Source: Streptomyces sp. CC228A (lineage in GTDB: Bacteria; Actinomycetota; Actinomycetes; Streptomycetales; Streptomycetaceae). From it: a stretch of DNA of 64,000 bases. Location: positions 186,001 to 250,000 of the forward strand of contig NZ_JAJPUI010000006.1 in the NCBI RefSeq assembly GCF_021390935.1, in the 5' to 3' direction. Positions 1-9,567 of the stretch are shown piece by piece. The notes beneath the pieces were generated by a model. That model did not search any database and was not told the DNA's origin. It saw nothing but the letters and a program-made list of their open reading frames with translations. Positions within the stretch are counted from its first letter, which is position 1. Each line of letters starts with the position of its first letter. The position numbers and the translations under genes were made by a program.

Positions 1-492
1 ACCGATCGGCATGGCGTAGCCGAACCGGAAGCGCAGCGCCAGCACCGCCCAGACGGCCAGCTCGACGGCGGCCGTCGTCCCGGCGACCCCGAGCAGCACC
101 CGCCGCACGTCGCCGATGGCCAGGCTCTTGGTCTCCGCCGCCGCCGTCAGCTGCATGCGCAGCCGCAGCTTCCCGGACACCAGCAGCGCGAGCAGCGACG
201 CCATGGTCATGATCCCGAAGCCGCCCACCTGGATCAGCGCCAGGATCACGCCCTGGCCGAAACCACTCCAGTACGTGCCCGTGTCCACCACGGTGAGGCC
301 GGTGACGCACACCGCGGAGGTGGCGGTGAACAGCGCCGGCACCAGGCCGGTCGCGCCGGAGTCGGCGGACGACACGGGCAGGGTCAGCAGGAGCGTGCCG
401 CCGAGGATGACGGCGGCGAAGGACACGACGGTCGTCCGGGCCGGGTGCGTGGTGAACAGCGTCTGCCACAGCCTCGCCGCGCTTCCTGCCAC
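1..492 (-). CDS. trkH: TrkH-family potassium uptake protein, C-terminus beyond window edge
   Basis: From a GTG at 492 the frame runs leftwards for 164 codons without a stop, so only the N-terminal third lies in the window. TrkH proteins are membrane K+ permeases gated by a cytoplasmic TrkA/KtrA ring. The visible part holds the first membrane helices and the first pore-loop motif TSAVCVTGLTVVD. It is a paralogue of the complete trkH at 26229-27590: 21-336 matches 27131-27446 with about nine mismatches, whereas 337-492, coding the extreme N-terminus, diverges clearly. It is divergent from the antiporter pair that begins at 898. Whether a trkA partner follows cannot be seen. Confidence 0.9.
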   Translation of the reverse strand, partial: MAGSAARLWQTLFTTHPARTTVVSFAAVILGGTLLLTLPVSSADSGATGLVPALFTATSAVCVTGLTVVDTGTYWSGFGQGVILALIQVGGFGIMTMASLLALLVSGKLRLRMQLTAAAETKSLAIGDVRRVLLGVAGTTAAVELAVWAVLALRFRFGYAMPIG

Positions 493-688
493 TGCTCGCT
501 CCCGGCCTTCCCCGCTGGTCCGGGGCTGGCCCGGTTCCTCGTCGTGCCGGTGGTCGCCCGCCGGCCGTGTCGACAGCACGTCCTCGGCCCGGGGTCCGGC
601 GGGTCGTCACCCTACCGTCCGCGTCTCCCGCCGCCGCCGAAGCCTTCACCTGGCGGCGCGCGCGTGGCGGGCGGGCGGGACGGCGGGC

Positions 689-787
689 GGGGGCGGTGGA
701 GGCGGTTCCCGGCACACGGCCGGGGGCGGTGGAGGCGGTTCCCGACATACGGCCGGGGGCGGTGGAGGCGGTTCCCGGCACACGGCC
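689..787. repeat. Three tandem 33-bp repeats in the trkH/khtT intergenic gap
   Basis: The gap 493-897 has no convincing gene. It holds three copies of a 33-bp GC-rich unit (689-721, 722-754, 755-787) that differ at only two positions in the middle copy. An open frame runs from 445 through this gap into the antiporter subunit, but the repeat-derived low-complexity peptide and the good ribosome site at about 886 argue for the start at 898. The less GC-rich stretch 797-840 may hold promoter elements, none of which I can define. Confidence 0.85.
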
Positions 788-897
788 GGGGTTCTGCGGC
801 TAATACCCTGGTTTGTCCGCCAAGTAAAGTAATCGCCAAGGCGTCACCCGTACGCGGGACGCCTCGCTCGTGTGTCGCGCCATCGAGGAGAGTCGCT

Positions 898-1383
898 GTG
901 CCCGTTCCGCGTATGAGCAGTACGCCGTTGCCCGGGATCGGGGTCCGCTACGACCTCACCACCCGCGAGGACCGCCGGCTGTCGGTGGTCGCGCAGCGCG
1001 ACGGTACGCGGGTGCTCAACGCCTACCACCGGGACGACCCCGACGCCTGCGCCCTGTCCGTGCGGCTGACGGCGGGGGAGACGGAGGCGCTGATCGACGC
1101 CCTGATGCCCGCGCACCACAGCCCCACCCTGCTGTCCACCACCGACCTGGGGCTGGTCGCCGAGCGCATCGAGCTCACCGCGGCCTCGCACTGGAACGGG
1201 CGGCTGCTCGGGGAGACCCGCATGCGCACCGAGACCGGCGTGTCGATCGTCGCCGTCCTGCGCAGAGCCGACGCCATCCCCGCGCCGGGGCCGGACTTCC
1301 GTCTGGCAGGCGGCGACACCCTCATCGTCATCGGCACCCGCGAAGGCGCCGACGCCGCCGCCGCGATCCTCGGAAGGGAGTGA
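898..1383 (+). CDS. khtT: RCK_C (TrkA-C) regulatory subunit of a cation/proton antiporter, KhtT-like
   Basis: A 161-residue soluble protein with an N-terminal domain (about 10-75) and a C-terminal RCK_C domain (about 85-160, ending in LIVIGTREGADAA). The GTG start at 898 is chosen because GAGGAG lies just upstream and the longer frame enters repeats. Its stop is 3 nt before the GTG of the antiporter at 1387, so the two are surely co-transcribed. In the KhtTU family this subunit binds the membrane antiporter and controls K+ efflux. Related RCK_C proteins (KhtT of Bacillus, CpeA of Streptomyces) bind c-di-AMP; that it does so here is inference. Confidence 0.85.
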   Translation: MPVPRMSSTPLPGIGVRYDLTTREDRRLSVVAQRDGTRVLNAYHRDDPDACALSVRLTAGETEALIDALMPAHHSPTLLSTTDLGLVAERIELTAASHWNGRLLGETRMRTETGVSIVAVLRRADAIPAPGPDFRLAGGDTLIVIGTREGADAAAAILGRE

Positions 1384-1386
1384 TGA

Positions 1387-2643
1387 GTGCACTCGTCCGC
1401 CGTCTTCCTCATTGAGTTCGGTGCCATCATCCTCGGCCTCGGCCTGCTGGGCCGGATCGCCGGACGGCTGAAGTTCTCCCCGATACCCCTCTACCTCCTG
1501 GCCGGCCTCGCCTTCGGCACGGGCGGCCTGCTGCCGCTCGGCGCGAGCGAGGAGTTCGTGGCGATCGGCGCGGAGATCGGCGTCATCCTCCTGCTGCTGA
1601 TGCTGGGCCTGGAGTACACCGCCACCGACCTCGTCACCAACCTCAAGACGCAGTACCCCGCCGGCCTCGTCGACGCCGCCCTCAACGCCCTGCCCGGCGC
1701 CGCCATGGCCCTGCTGCTCGGGTGGGGCCCGGTCGCCGCCGTCGTCCTCGCGGGGGTCACCTGGATCTCCTCCTCCGGCGTCATCGCCAAGGTCCTCGGC
1801 GACCTCGGCCGCCTCGGCAACCGCGAGACGCCCATCGTGCTGAGCATCCTGGTCCTCGAAGACCTCGCCATGGCGGTCTACCTGCCGATCCTCACCGCCC
1901 TGGTGGCCGGGGTGAGTCTGGCCGCAGGCAGCGTCACGCTGGCCATCGCGCTCGGTGTCGCCGGGCTGGTGCTGTTCCTCGCCGTCCGCTACGGCAGGGT
2001 CATCTCCCGCTTCGTCTCCAGCGACGACCCCGAGAAGCTCCTGCTGGTCGTGCTGGGCCTGACCCTGCTGGTCGCGGGCATCGCGCAGCAGCTCCAGGTG
2101 TCCGCCGCGGTCGGCGCGTTCCTCGTCGGCATCGCCCTGTCCGGCGAGGTCGCCGAAGGCGCCCACAACCTGCTCAGCCCGCTGCGGGACCTCTTCGCCG
2201 CCGTCTTCTTCGTCTTCTTCGGCCTCCACACCGACCCCGCCAGCATCCCGCCCGTCCTCCTGCCCGCTCTCGCCCTGGCCCTGGTCACCGCCGCCACGAA
2301 GATCGCCACCGGCTACTGGGCCGCCAAGCGGGCCGGGATCTCCCGCAAGGGCCGCTGGCGCGCGGGCGGCACCCTCGTGGCGCGCGGCGAGTTCTCCATC
2401 GTCATCGCCGGGCTCGCCGTCACCGCCGGCATCGAACCGGCGCTCGGCCCGCTGGCCACGGCGTACGTCCTCATCCTCGTCGTCCTCGGCCCGCTCACCG
2501 CCCGCTACACCGAGCCGGTCGCCACCCGGCTCACCGGCCGGTTCACCCGCGGCAGCCGGAACGCCCCCATGGAGATGGTGTCCGTGCCGCCGCCCGAGGA
2601 GATGCTCGACCCGGTGGAGGACGGCACGGCGGGCCGCGCCTGA
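1387..2643 (+). CDS. khtU: CPA2-family cation/proton antiporter, KhtU-like
   Basis: A 418-residue integral membrane protein of the KefB/CPA2 type, with about 12 hydrophobic segments from residue 5 to 385 and a short polar C-terminal tail rich in Pro and Glu. It carries the usual conserved stretches LLLMLGLEY and SAAVGAFLVGIALSG. It lacks a C-terminal RCK_N domain, consistent with regulation in trans by the RCK_C subunit encoded 3 nt upstream. The GTG at 1387 follows a GGAAGGGAG ribosome site. Likely role: K+(Na+)/H+ exchange at the cytoplasmic membrane. Confidence 0.9.
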   Translation: MHSSAVFLIEFGAIILGLGLLGRIAGRLKFSPIPLYLLAGLAFGTGGLLPLGASEEFVAIGAEIGVILLLLMLGLEYTATDLVTNLKTQYPAGLVDAALNALPGAAMALLLGWGPVAAVVLAGVTWISSSGVIAKVLGDLGRLGNRETPIVLSILVLEDLAMAVYLPILTALVAGVSLAAGSVTLAIALGVAGLVLFLAVRYGRVISRFVSSDDPEKLLLVVLGLTLLVAGIAQQLQVSAAVGAFLVGIALSGEVAEGAHNLLSPLRDLFAAVFFVFFGLHTDPASIPPVLLPALALALVTAATKIATGYWAAKRAGISRKGRWRAGGTLVARGEFSIVIAGLAVTAGIEPALGPLATAYVLILVVLGPLTARYTEPVATRLTGRFTRGSRNAPMEMVSVPPPEEMLDPVEDGTAGRA

Positions 2644-2808
2644 CCCCGCCGCAGCCTGCTCCCCCGGCGCGGCCCGCCGTGACAGCGTGTGGGGCAGCTC
2701 ACTCGGCGGCGGGTCCGGGGGGACTCAGCGCACACTGGAGGGCGACACCCCGGCCGGACGAGCCGGACGAGCAGGACGAGCAGGACCGGAACGGACGGGC
2801 GGACGACC

Positions 2809-5364
2809 ATGGGACGCGGCACGCTACGCATCTACCTGGGCGCGGCTCCGGGCGTCGGCAAGACGTACGCGATGCTGTCCGAGGCGCACCGCCGGGTGGA
2901 GCGCGGCACGGACTGCGTCGTCGCCTTCGTCGAGCACCACGGCCGGCCCCGCACCGAGGCGCTGCTGCACGGGCTGGAGCAGGTGCCGCACCAGGAGGTC
3001 GCCGACGGCGCCGGCGCCGGCACGGCTTCCGAGATGGACGTGGATGCGGTGCTGGCGCGGTGTCCTGCGGTCGCGCTCGTGGACGAGCTCGCGCACACGA
3101 ACGTCCCCGGCTCCCGCAATGCCAAGCGGTGGCAGGACGTGGAGGAACTCCTCGCCGCCGGTATCGATGTCATCTCCACGGTGAACATCCAGCACCTGGA
3201 GTCGCTGGGGGACCTGGTCGCGTCGATCACCGGCGTCCGGCCGCAGGAGACCGTCCCGGACGAACTGGTCCGGCGCGCCGACCAGATCGAGCTGGTCGAC
3301 ATGTCCCCGCAGGCGCTGCGCCGGCGTATGGCGCACGGCAACATCTACCGGCCGGAGAAGATCGACGCCGCCCTGTCGAACTACTTCCGCCCCGGCAACC
3401 TCACCGCGCTGCGGGAGCTGGCGCTGCTGTGGGTGGCGGACCGGGTCGACGCGTACCTCCAGCAGTACCGCAAGGACCATCAGGTCTCCAAGATCTGGGG
3501 CTCCCGGGAGCGGATCGTCGTCGGGCTGACCGGCGGCCCCGAGGGGCGCACGCTGATCCGGCGGGCCGCGCGGCTGGCGGAGAAGGGGGCGGGCGGGGAG
3601 GTCCTGGCCGTCTATGTCGCCCGCAGCGACGGCCTGTGCTCGGCGTCCCCGAAGGAGCTGGCCGTGCAGCGGACCCTGGTGGAGGACCTGGGCGGGACGT
3701 TCCACCATGTGATCGGCGACGACGTGCCGTCGTCGCTGCTGGAGTTCGCGCGGGGCGTCAACGCCACGCAGATCGTGCTGGGCGCCAGCCGCCGCAAGCC
3801 CTGGCAGTACGTCTTCGGGCCCGGCGTCAGCGCGACCGTCACCCGCAACTCCGACACCGACCTGGACGTCCACATCGTCACCCATGACGCGGTGGGCAAG
3901 GGCCGGGGACTGCCCGCGGCCCGGGGCGCGCGGCTCACCCGCCACCGCGTCGTCGCCGGATGGCTGGTCGCCGGGATCGGCCCGTTCCTGCTGACCTGGC
4001 TGCTGACGCTGGCGGGCGACGGGCCGGGCATCGCCAACGAGATGCTGCTGTTCCTGGGCTTGACCGTCGCCGCGGCGCTGATCGGCGGGCTGTGGCCGGC
4101 GCTGGTCTCGGCGACGGCGGGCTCGCTGCTGCTGCACTGGTTCTTCACGCCGCCCTTCCACACCTGGGCCATCGCCCATCCCGAGAACATCGTCACGATC
4201 GTGGTGTTCTTCGCGGTCGCCGTGTCCGTCGCCTCCGTGGTGGGCCTCGCCGCGCGCCGGACGCAGCAGGCGGCCCGGCTGCGGGCCGAGTCGCAGACGC
4301 TGTCACTCCTGGCGGGCAGCGTGCTGCGGGGGGAGACCACGCTGGACGCGCTGCTGGAACGGGTCCGCGAGACGTTCCAGATGGACTCGGTGGCGCTGCT
4401 GGAGCGGGCGGGCGACGGCGGGCCGTGGACGTGCGCGGGCCGGGTGGGCTCCGACAGCGCCCACCCGCAGCGGCCGGAGGACGCCGACGTCGACATGCCC
4501 GTCGGCGACCACCTGGCCCTGGCCCTCACCGGCCGCGTGCTGCCGGCCGAGGACCGGCGGGTGCTCGGCGCGTTCGCCGCGCAGGCGGCCGTCGTCCTGG
4601 ACCGGCAGCGGCTGGTCGGCGAGGCGGAAGTGGCCCGCAAGCTCGCCGAGGGCAACAAGATCCGCACAGCCCTGCTCGCAGCGGTGAGCCACGACCTGCG
4701 CACCCCCCTCGCCGCCATCAAGGCAGCCGTCACCTCACTGCGCTCCGACGACGTCGAATGGTCGCAGGAGGACAAGGCGGAACTGCTCGCCGCGATCGAG
4801 GAAGGCGCCGACCGGCTCGACCACCTCGTGGGCAACCTGCTCGACATGTCCCGCCTCCAGACCGGCACCGTCACACCCCTGCTGCGGGAGACCGACCTGG
4901 ACGAAGTCGTCCCGATGGCCCTCGGCGGCGTGCCCGAGGGCAGCGTCGAACTGGACATCCCCGAAAGCCTGCCCATGATCGAAGTCGACCGGGGCCTGCT
5001 GGAACGCGCCGTCGCCAACATCGTGGAGAACGCCGTCAAGTACAGCCCGCCCGGCATCCCCGTCATCGTCGCGGCCAGCACCCTCGGCGACCGCGTGGAA
5101 CTACGGGTCGTCGACCGCGGCCGCGGCATCCCCGACGAGGCCAAGGAACACGTCTTCGCCCCCTTCCAGCGCTACGGCGACGCCCCGCGCGGCGCCGGCG
5201 TCGGCCTCGGCCTCGCCGTCGCCCGCGGCTTCGCCGAAGCCATGGGCGGCACCCTCACCGCCGAAGACACCCCCGGCGGCGGCCTCACCATGGTCCTCGC
5301 CCTCCCCAAAGCCCCCGGCCACCCACCCACACCCCCACAACTCCCCGCAGCAGCAACCACCTGA
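2809..5364 (+). CDS. kdpD: KdpD-type sensor histidine kinase
   Basis: An 851-residue kinase in the full KdpD architecture: an N-terminal KdpD domain with Walker A GAAPGVGKT (residues 11-19), a Usp-like domain (about 225-345), a four-helix DUF4118 membrane segment (about 375-480), a GAF domain, HisKA with SHDLRTPLAAIK (His628) and a HATPase domain ending near 840. The ATG at 2809 is chosen because the family starts at RGxLRIYLGAAPGVGKT; an earlier in-frame GTG at 2689 adds only a Ser/Thr/Arg-rich tail. KdpD senses K+ limitation and normally phosphorylates KdpE, usually encoded next door. No kdpE or kdpABC follows: 769 nt without a gene come next. Confidence 0.93.
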   Translation: MGRGTLRIYLGAAPGVGKTYAMLSEAHRRVERGTDCVVAFVEHHGRPRTEALLHGLEQVPHQEVADGAGAGTASEMDVDAVLARCPAVALVDELAHTNVPGSRNAKRWQDVEELLAAGIDVISTVNIQHLESLGDLVASITGVRPQETVPDELVRRADQIELVDMSPQALRRRMAHGNIYRPEKIDAALSNYFRPGNLTALRELALLWVADRVDAYLQQYRKDHQVSKIWGSRERIVVGLTGGPEGRTLIRRAARLAEKGAGGEVLAVYVARSDGLCSASPKELAVQRTLVEDLGGTFHHVIGDDVPSSLLEFARGVNATQIVLGASRRKPWQYVFGPGVSATVTRNSDTDLDVHIVTHDAVGKGRGLPAARGARLTRHRVVAGWLVAGIGPFLLTWLLTLAGDGPGIANEMLLFLGLTVAAALIGGLWPALVSATAGSLLLHWFFTPPFHTWAIAHPENIVTIVVFFAVAVSVASVVGLAARRTQQAARLRAESQTLSLLAGSVLRGETTLDALLERVRETFQMDSVALLERAGDGGPWTCAGRVGSDSAHPQRPEDADVDMPVGDHLALALTGRVLPAEDRRVLGAFAAQAAVVLDRQRLVGEAEVARKLAEGNKIRTALLAAVSHDLRTPLAAIKAAVTSLRSDDVEWSQEDKAELLAAIEEGADRLDHLVGNLLDMSRLQTGTVTPLLRETDLDEVVPMALGGVPEGSVELDIPESLPMIEVDRGLLERAVANIVENAVKYSPPGIPVIVAASTLGDRVELRVVDRGRGIPDEAKEHVFAPFQRYGDAPRGAGVGLGLAVARGFAEAMGGTLTAEDTPGGGLTMVLALPKAPGHPPTPPQLPAAATT

Positions 5365-5435
5365 CACCACCCCCCGGCCGGCGTCCGGGCCCTCCTCCCG
5401 CCGACCGCCGCGGGGCCGGGACCGCGGGCCATGCC

Positions 5436-5581
5436 GGGGCGGGGGACGTACCAGGGCGGGGGACGCGAGCCGTACCGGGGCGGCGGACGTACCAGGGCGG
5501 GGGACGCGAGCCGTACCGGGGCGGCGGACGTACCAGGGCGGGGGACGCGAGCCGTACCGGGGCGGGGGCGCGGGCCGTACC
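5436..5581. repeat. Three tandem 41-bp repeats plus a partial copy behind kdpD
   Basis: The gap 5365-6133 (769 nt) has no supported gene where kdpE would be expected. It holds 41-bp units at 5436-5476, 5477-5517 and 5518-5558, nearly identical, and a partial fourth to about 5581; each carries an ACGTACC and a GAGCCGTACC element. The rest is very GC-rich. The less GC-rich stretch around 5855-5935 may contain the promoter of the gene at 6134. Confidence 0.85.
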
Positions 5582-6133
5582 GAAGGCACCGACAGGCACG
5601 AGGGGCGGAGACGCGGGCCGTACCGGGGAAGCGAGGCGCTTGCCGTCGCGGGGCAGGGCGTGGGCTCCGGTCGCCGCCGGAGGGTTCGGGGCTGTCGCGG
5701 GGAGCGGCCGCAGGAGCCGCGGCGGCCGCAGGGGTCGCGGCGGCCGTAGCGGGGGCCCGGCCGCCGAGGCAGGCGCACGGCTGCCGGCGACACTGCGGGG
5801 AAGCCCCGCTGAACAGCATCCCCCCATCTCCGGAACTCTGCGCCACCGGAACACCCACCGGGGCCCAATCGGCTTACGCCACACGCCAATTCACGCCACG
5901 GAACCCTCGCGCTGGGTTAGTTTGGGACCGTCGGACGCGTCCCGCGGCCGTCCCGCCCCGGGCCACTCGGGCGGGCCCGCCGCCGCCGACGCACCGAGGC
6001 GGCCGCGCGTGCCGCCCCCGCGGGGTCGGTGTCCGCCCTGACACACCCCGGCCTCGCGGGTCCGCCGCCGGCGCCACGGTCCGGACAGGTGGACGACTCG
6101 ACAGGAGCGGCCGCCCGCCGCAAGGAGACGCCC

Positions 6134-6895
6134 ATGCCTTCCCCCGACCCCTCCGCTCCCGCCCGGCCGCCCGCTCCCCGGGCGGAAGCCGACCTCGACA
6201 CCCTGGTCTCGGCCGCCGTACGGCTGGTGGCGGAGCTCCCCGCACGGCGCCCCGTCGTCGGTGTGCTGGGCGGGCCGCAGCACCTCGAACAGGACCGCCC
6301 CGCGGCCGTGGCCGACGCGCTCGACAACCGAGGCATCAGGACCCTGCAGTGCGGTCCCGTACCGGCGGCCGGCAGGCGCCACCGGAGTCCCGGGGACGCG
6401 CCCGCGCCCGCCGTGCACCTTCTCCTGCACGCGGGCGGCTCCCCCGCCGAGCCCGCGCTGCGGACCGCCGCCCTGTGGGGGCTGCCGATCCTCACCGCGC
6501 GCCCCGGCCCCGGCGGCGGCGCGCCCACCGCGCCCGCAGGGCCGTACGGCCACCGGCGTCCCGTGATCGGCATCCGGCTGCCGGGCGGGGGCGTCGACCT
6601 GGCCGTGCGGCAGGCCGCCGTCGCCTGCCTGCGGCCGCACTCCGGTCCTGCGCACCTCCTCCTGGACAACGAGAAGGTGACCTCGCCGGCCCACCGCGAG
6701 CTGTGCATCCGCCTGACACCGGACGGCCTCCTGCACGTGGACGGCGCCTTCGCCGCGCGCCGCGTGAGCCGCGTGCGCTACGCCCGCCCGTGGGGGCCGC
6801 ACCGCCTGGACATCGACGGCACACCGACGCACGAGGTGCGCACCCCGCTGAAGTTCGAGGCCCTACCGGGGCGCCTGCACGTCTTCCACCCGTGA
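6134..6895 (+). CDS. Conserved actinobacterial hypothetical protein
   Basis: A 253-residue soluble protein that I do not recognise with certainty. The ATG at 6134 follows AAGGAG with good spacing. After a Pro/Ala-rich start it has an alternating hydrophobic region beginning PVVGVLGGPQHLEQ (about 45) and a C-terminal beta-rich part with RLTPDGLLHVDG and ARPWGPHRLDIDG. The C-terminal half vaguely recalls the beta domain of diacylglycerol or NAD kinases, but I see no catalytic motif, so no function is assigned. It stands alone between repeat-rich gaps. Confidence 0.65.
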   Translation: MPSPDPSAPARPPAPRAEADLDTLVSAAVRLVAELPARRPVVGVLGGPQHLEQDRPAAVADALDNRGIRTLQCGPVPAAGRRHRSPGDAPAPAVHLLLHAGGSPAEPALRTAALWGLPILTARPGPGGGAPTAPAGPYGHRRPVIGIRLPGGGVDLAVRQAAVACLRPHSGPAHLLLDNEKVTSPAHRELCIRLTPDGLLHVDGAFAARRVSRVRYARPWGPHRLDIDGTPTHEVRTPLKFEALPGRLHVFHP

Positions 6896-7264
6896 GGCCG
6901 CGCCCACGGCACCACGGGCGGCAGACCCCGGCACACCGCCACCGGCCCGCCTGCGTACGGCAGCACCAGCCGCCACACACACCGGGACGCACCGCCGCCG
7001 ACAGCACCCCCCACCGCAGGGACGCACCCGCCACACCGAGGAGGCGAAGCCGTCCCGGAGCACACCCGGCACCGCACGAGTACGAGCCATACCGCATCGC
7101 ATCGCACCGCCCCGGACCGAAACCGCACCGGACGCACCCCGCCGCCGGCACCCGCCACCGCAGGGACGCACCCGCCGCCCCAAGGAGGCGCAGCGCGGGC
7201 CCGGCCCAGAAGGCCTCCGCCACCGGCGCGAGGCCGCACCGCGCACAACCGGCCGCGCGGCCGG
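6896..7264. other. Gap with imperfect GC-rich repeats, no gene seen
   Basis: This 369-nt gap between convergent genes has no coding signature. Two imperfect copies of an approximately 45-bp segment are seen near 7003-7052 and 7148-7195, sharing CACCGCAGGGACGCACCCGC and a following AAGGAGGCG-like or GAGGAGGCG stretch. A palindrome GGCCGCGCGGCC at about 7251-7262 lies just past the stop of the MerR gene and could contribute to termination, without a T run. Confidence 0.5.
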
Positions 7265-7672
7265 TCAGCGGGCTTCGCTGAGCTTGCGGTGCAGGGTGGC
7301 GGCGAAGTCCTCCGCGGCCATCAGCTGGGCGCGCAGCTTCTCGCACCGCGCCTCCGCGACCTTCTGGTATGCGTCCAGGCGCTCCCGCAGCCGCCGGCGC
7401 TCGTCCTCGGCCGGCGGGTCGTCGGTCGCGGAGATCCGGTCGACGATGCCCAGCAGCTCCCGCATCTCCTCCAGCGAGAAGCCCAGCGGCTTCATCCGCC
7501 GGACGACCATGAGCCGCTCCACGTCGGACTCCGTGTAGAGCCGGAAGCCGCCCTTGCTGCGCGCGGAGGGTGTGACGACACCCACGTCCTCGTAGTGGCG
7601 GATCGTGCGGAGCGACAGACCGGTCCTCTCGGCCACCTCACCGATCTGCATCTGCCGCGCCTGGTCCGCCAT
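7265..7672 (-). CDS. MerR-family transcriptional regulator
   Basis: A 135-residue regulator with a MerR winged helix-turn-helix at the very N-terminus (MQIGEVAERTGLSLRTIRHY from about residue 8), the PLGFSLEEMRELL dimer region, and a coiled-coil C-terminal half with one Cys (about 110) and no metal-binding Cys cluster. The start at 7672 is preceded by GGAGAAGG; an upstream in-frame ATG lacks such a site. It is transcribed away from the SulP gene at 8042 across a 369-nt gap. MerR proteins commonly control their divergent neighbour, so SulP is the likely target. The effector is unknown. Confidence 0.88.
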   Translation of the reverse strand: MADQARQMQIGEVAERTGLSLRTIRHYEDVGVVTPSARSKGGFRLYTESDVERLMVVRRMKPLGFSLEEMRELLGIVDRISATDDPPAEDERRRLRERLDAYQKVAEARCEKLRAQLMAAEDFAATLHRKLSEAR

Positions 7673-8041
7673 CGCCTGCCTTCTCCGTCCCACCGTGCAC
7701 GCCGCGACGGGCGGCGCCACCCCAGACACGTGCCTGGGATCACAGCCCCGACGTGCTGTTTACCTGTACTTCACAAGCCGCAAGTCGCACTCTGCCCTCA
7801 CGTCAGGGTAGAGTCATCCGTGTCCGCCACCCGTGTGGCCCCGATCGGTCCGTACCCGGGCGGCGACCCAAGGCTTCCGGGCAATGATGCCCGACCGGCG
7901 GTCTCCGACCGCCACCCCACCGGCATGGCCCCCGTCGCGGCCGGGCCGCCGGAGACTCCCCTCGGCAGAGGAGTCGCGTACGAAGCGCGCCTGCGTCCAG
8001 CGGTACGACGGACGTCTGCGCCCGGAACAAGAAACGGTTGC
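7673..8041. promoter_or_regulatory. Shared merR/sulP divergent promoter region
   Basis: This 369-nt gap contains no gene. The stretch 7760-7830 is the least GC-rich and the best place for promoters of both neighbours; an ACTT...AAGT dyad at about 7769-7786 and a TAGAGT hexamer at about 7809 are possible elements for rightward transcription. I could not find a clean MerR operator with a 19-bp spacer, so the exact site is uncertain. Confidence 0.4.
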
Positions 8042-9553
8042 ATGTCCTCACCGCTCGCTGCTGCGCCCACGCCCTCCAAGCCGTCCAAGCTGTCCAAACC
8101 CGACTGGCTCGCCTCCCCCAAGGTCTTCCGCACCGAGGTCCTCGCCGGCCTCGTCGTCGCCCTGGCGCTGATCCCCGAGGCGATCTCGTTCTCGATCATC
8201 GCCGGTGTCGACCCGGCCGTGGGCCTCTTCGCCTCCTTCACCATGGCCGTGGTCATCTCCGTCGTGGGCGGCCGCAAGGCGATGATCTCCGCCGCCACCG
8301 GCGCGATAGCGCTGGTCATCGCCCCGCTGAACCACGAGTACGGCCTCGGCTACCTGATCGCGGCCGTCATCCTCGGCGGCCTGATGCAGATCGCCCTCGG
8401 CGCGCTCGGCGTCGCCAAGCTCATGCGGTTCATCCCGCGCTCCGTGATGGTCGGCTTCGTCAACGCCCTCGCGATCCTGATCTTCATGGCCCAGGTGCCG
8501 GAGATGCAGGACGTGCCGTGGGTCGTCTACCCGCTGATCCTCGGCGGCCTGCTGATGATGGTCTTCTTCCCGAAGCTCACCACCGCCATCCCGGCGCCGC
8601 TGGTGTCCATCGTCATCCTCACCGTCATCACCGTCGGCGCCGGCCTCGCCGTGCCGACCGTCGGCGACAAGGGCGAACTGCCCTCGTCCCTGCCGGTGCC
8701 GGGCCTGCCGGACGTGCCGTTCACGATGGACACCCTGACCACCATCGCCCCGTACGCCTTCGCGTTCGCGCTGGTCGGCCTGATGGAGTCGCTGATGACG
8801 GCGAAGCTGGTCGACGACATCACCGACACCCACTCCAACAAGACCCGCGAGTCCCTCGGCCAGGGCATCGCCAACGTGGTCACCGGCTTCTTCGGCGGCA
8901 TGGGCGGCTGCGCGATGATCGGCCAGACCATGATCAACGTGAAGGTCTCGGGCGCCCGCACCCGCCTGTCGACGTTCCTCGCCGGCGCCTTCCTGATGGT
9001 GCTGTGCGTGGTCTTCGGGCCGGTCGTCTCCGACATCCCCATGGCCGCGCTCGTCGCCGTCATGATCATGGTGTCGGTGGCCACCTTCGACTGGCACTCC
9101 ATCCAGCCGAAGACCCTCAAGCGGATGCCGCTGGGCGAGACGACCGTCATGGTCGCCACCGTCGCCGTCGTCGTCGCCACCCACAACCTCGCCATCGGCG
9201 TCATCGTCGGCTCGATCACCGCCATGATCGTCTTCGCCAAGCGCGTGGCGCACATGGCCGAGGTCACCGGTGTCGTCGACCCCGACGGCAACCAGGTCGT
9301 CTACGCGGTCACCGGGGAGCTGTTCTTCGCCTCCTCCAACGACCTCGTCTACCAGTTCGACTACAAGGACGACCCGGACGACGTCGTCATCGACCTGTCC
9401 GACGCCCACATCTGGGACGCCTCCTCCGTCGCCGCCCTCGACGCGATAGAGACGAAGTACGCCCAGCGCGGCAAGAAGGTCACCATCATCGGCCTGAACA
9501 AGCCCAGCGCCGACATGCACGGCAAGCTCGCGGGACAGCTCACCAGCCACTGA
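8042..9553 (+). CDS. SulP-family anion transporter with STAS domain
   Basis: A 503-residue SLC26/SulP transporter. After a polar N-terminus the membrane part (about 30-400) opens with LAGLVVALALIPEAISFSII, the SulP signature, and the C-terminus is a cytoplasmic STAS domain (about 410-500; DDVVIDLSDAHIWDASSV). Family members carry sulfate, bicarbonate or other anions, often with H+ or Na+; sequence alone does not give the substrate. No carbonic anhydrase or sulfur gene is adjacent. The ATG at 8042 is in the position expected for the family. It is followed by a strong hairpin and divergent from a MerR gene. Confidence 0.92.
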   Translation: MSSPLAAAPTPSKPSKLSKPDWLASPKVFRTEVLAGLVVALALIPEAISFSIIAGVDPAVGLFASFTMAVVISVVGGRKAMISAATGAIALVIAPLNHEYGLGYLIAAVILGGLMQIALGALGVAKLMRFIPRSVMVGFVNALAILIFMAQVPEMQDVPWVVYPLILGGLLMMVFFPKLTTAIPAPLVSIVILTVITVGAGLAVPTVGDKGELPSSLPVPGLPDVPFTMDTLTTIAPYAFAFALVGLMESLMTAKLVDDITDTHSNKTRESLGQGIANVVTGFFGGMGGCAMIGQTMINVKVSGARTRLSTFLAGAFLMVLCVVFGPVVSDIPMAALVAVMIMVSVATFDWHSIQPKTLKRMPLGETTVMVATVAVVVATHNLAIGVIVGSITAMIVFAKRVAHMAEVTGVVDPDGNQVVYAVTGELFFASSNDLVYQFDYKDDPDDVVIDLSDAHIWDASSVAALDAIETKYAQRGKKVTIIGLNKPSADMHGKLAGQLTSH

Positions 9554-9567
9554 CCCGCACCGCGCAC

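Noticed and set aside
445..897. N-terminal extension of the RCK_C subunit back to 445
   Set aside because: It overlaps the upstream trkH 5' end and the 33-bp repeats; a ribosome site supports the GTG at 898.
5436..5581. CRISPR-like array of 41-bp repeats
   Set aside because: The units are directly adjacent without unique spacers and no cas gene is present; the same holds for the other tandem repeats.
1722..6041. Long plus-strand Arg/Pro-rich frames (1722-3887 and 3960-6041)
   Set aside because: They overlap the antiporter and kdpD genes in a different frame and encode only low complexity.
7760..7830. MerR operator for sulP
   Set aside because: Only weak dyads and no 19-bp-spaced promoter were found, unlike the clear case at 48096, so I list the region as a low-confidence promoter only.
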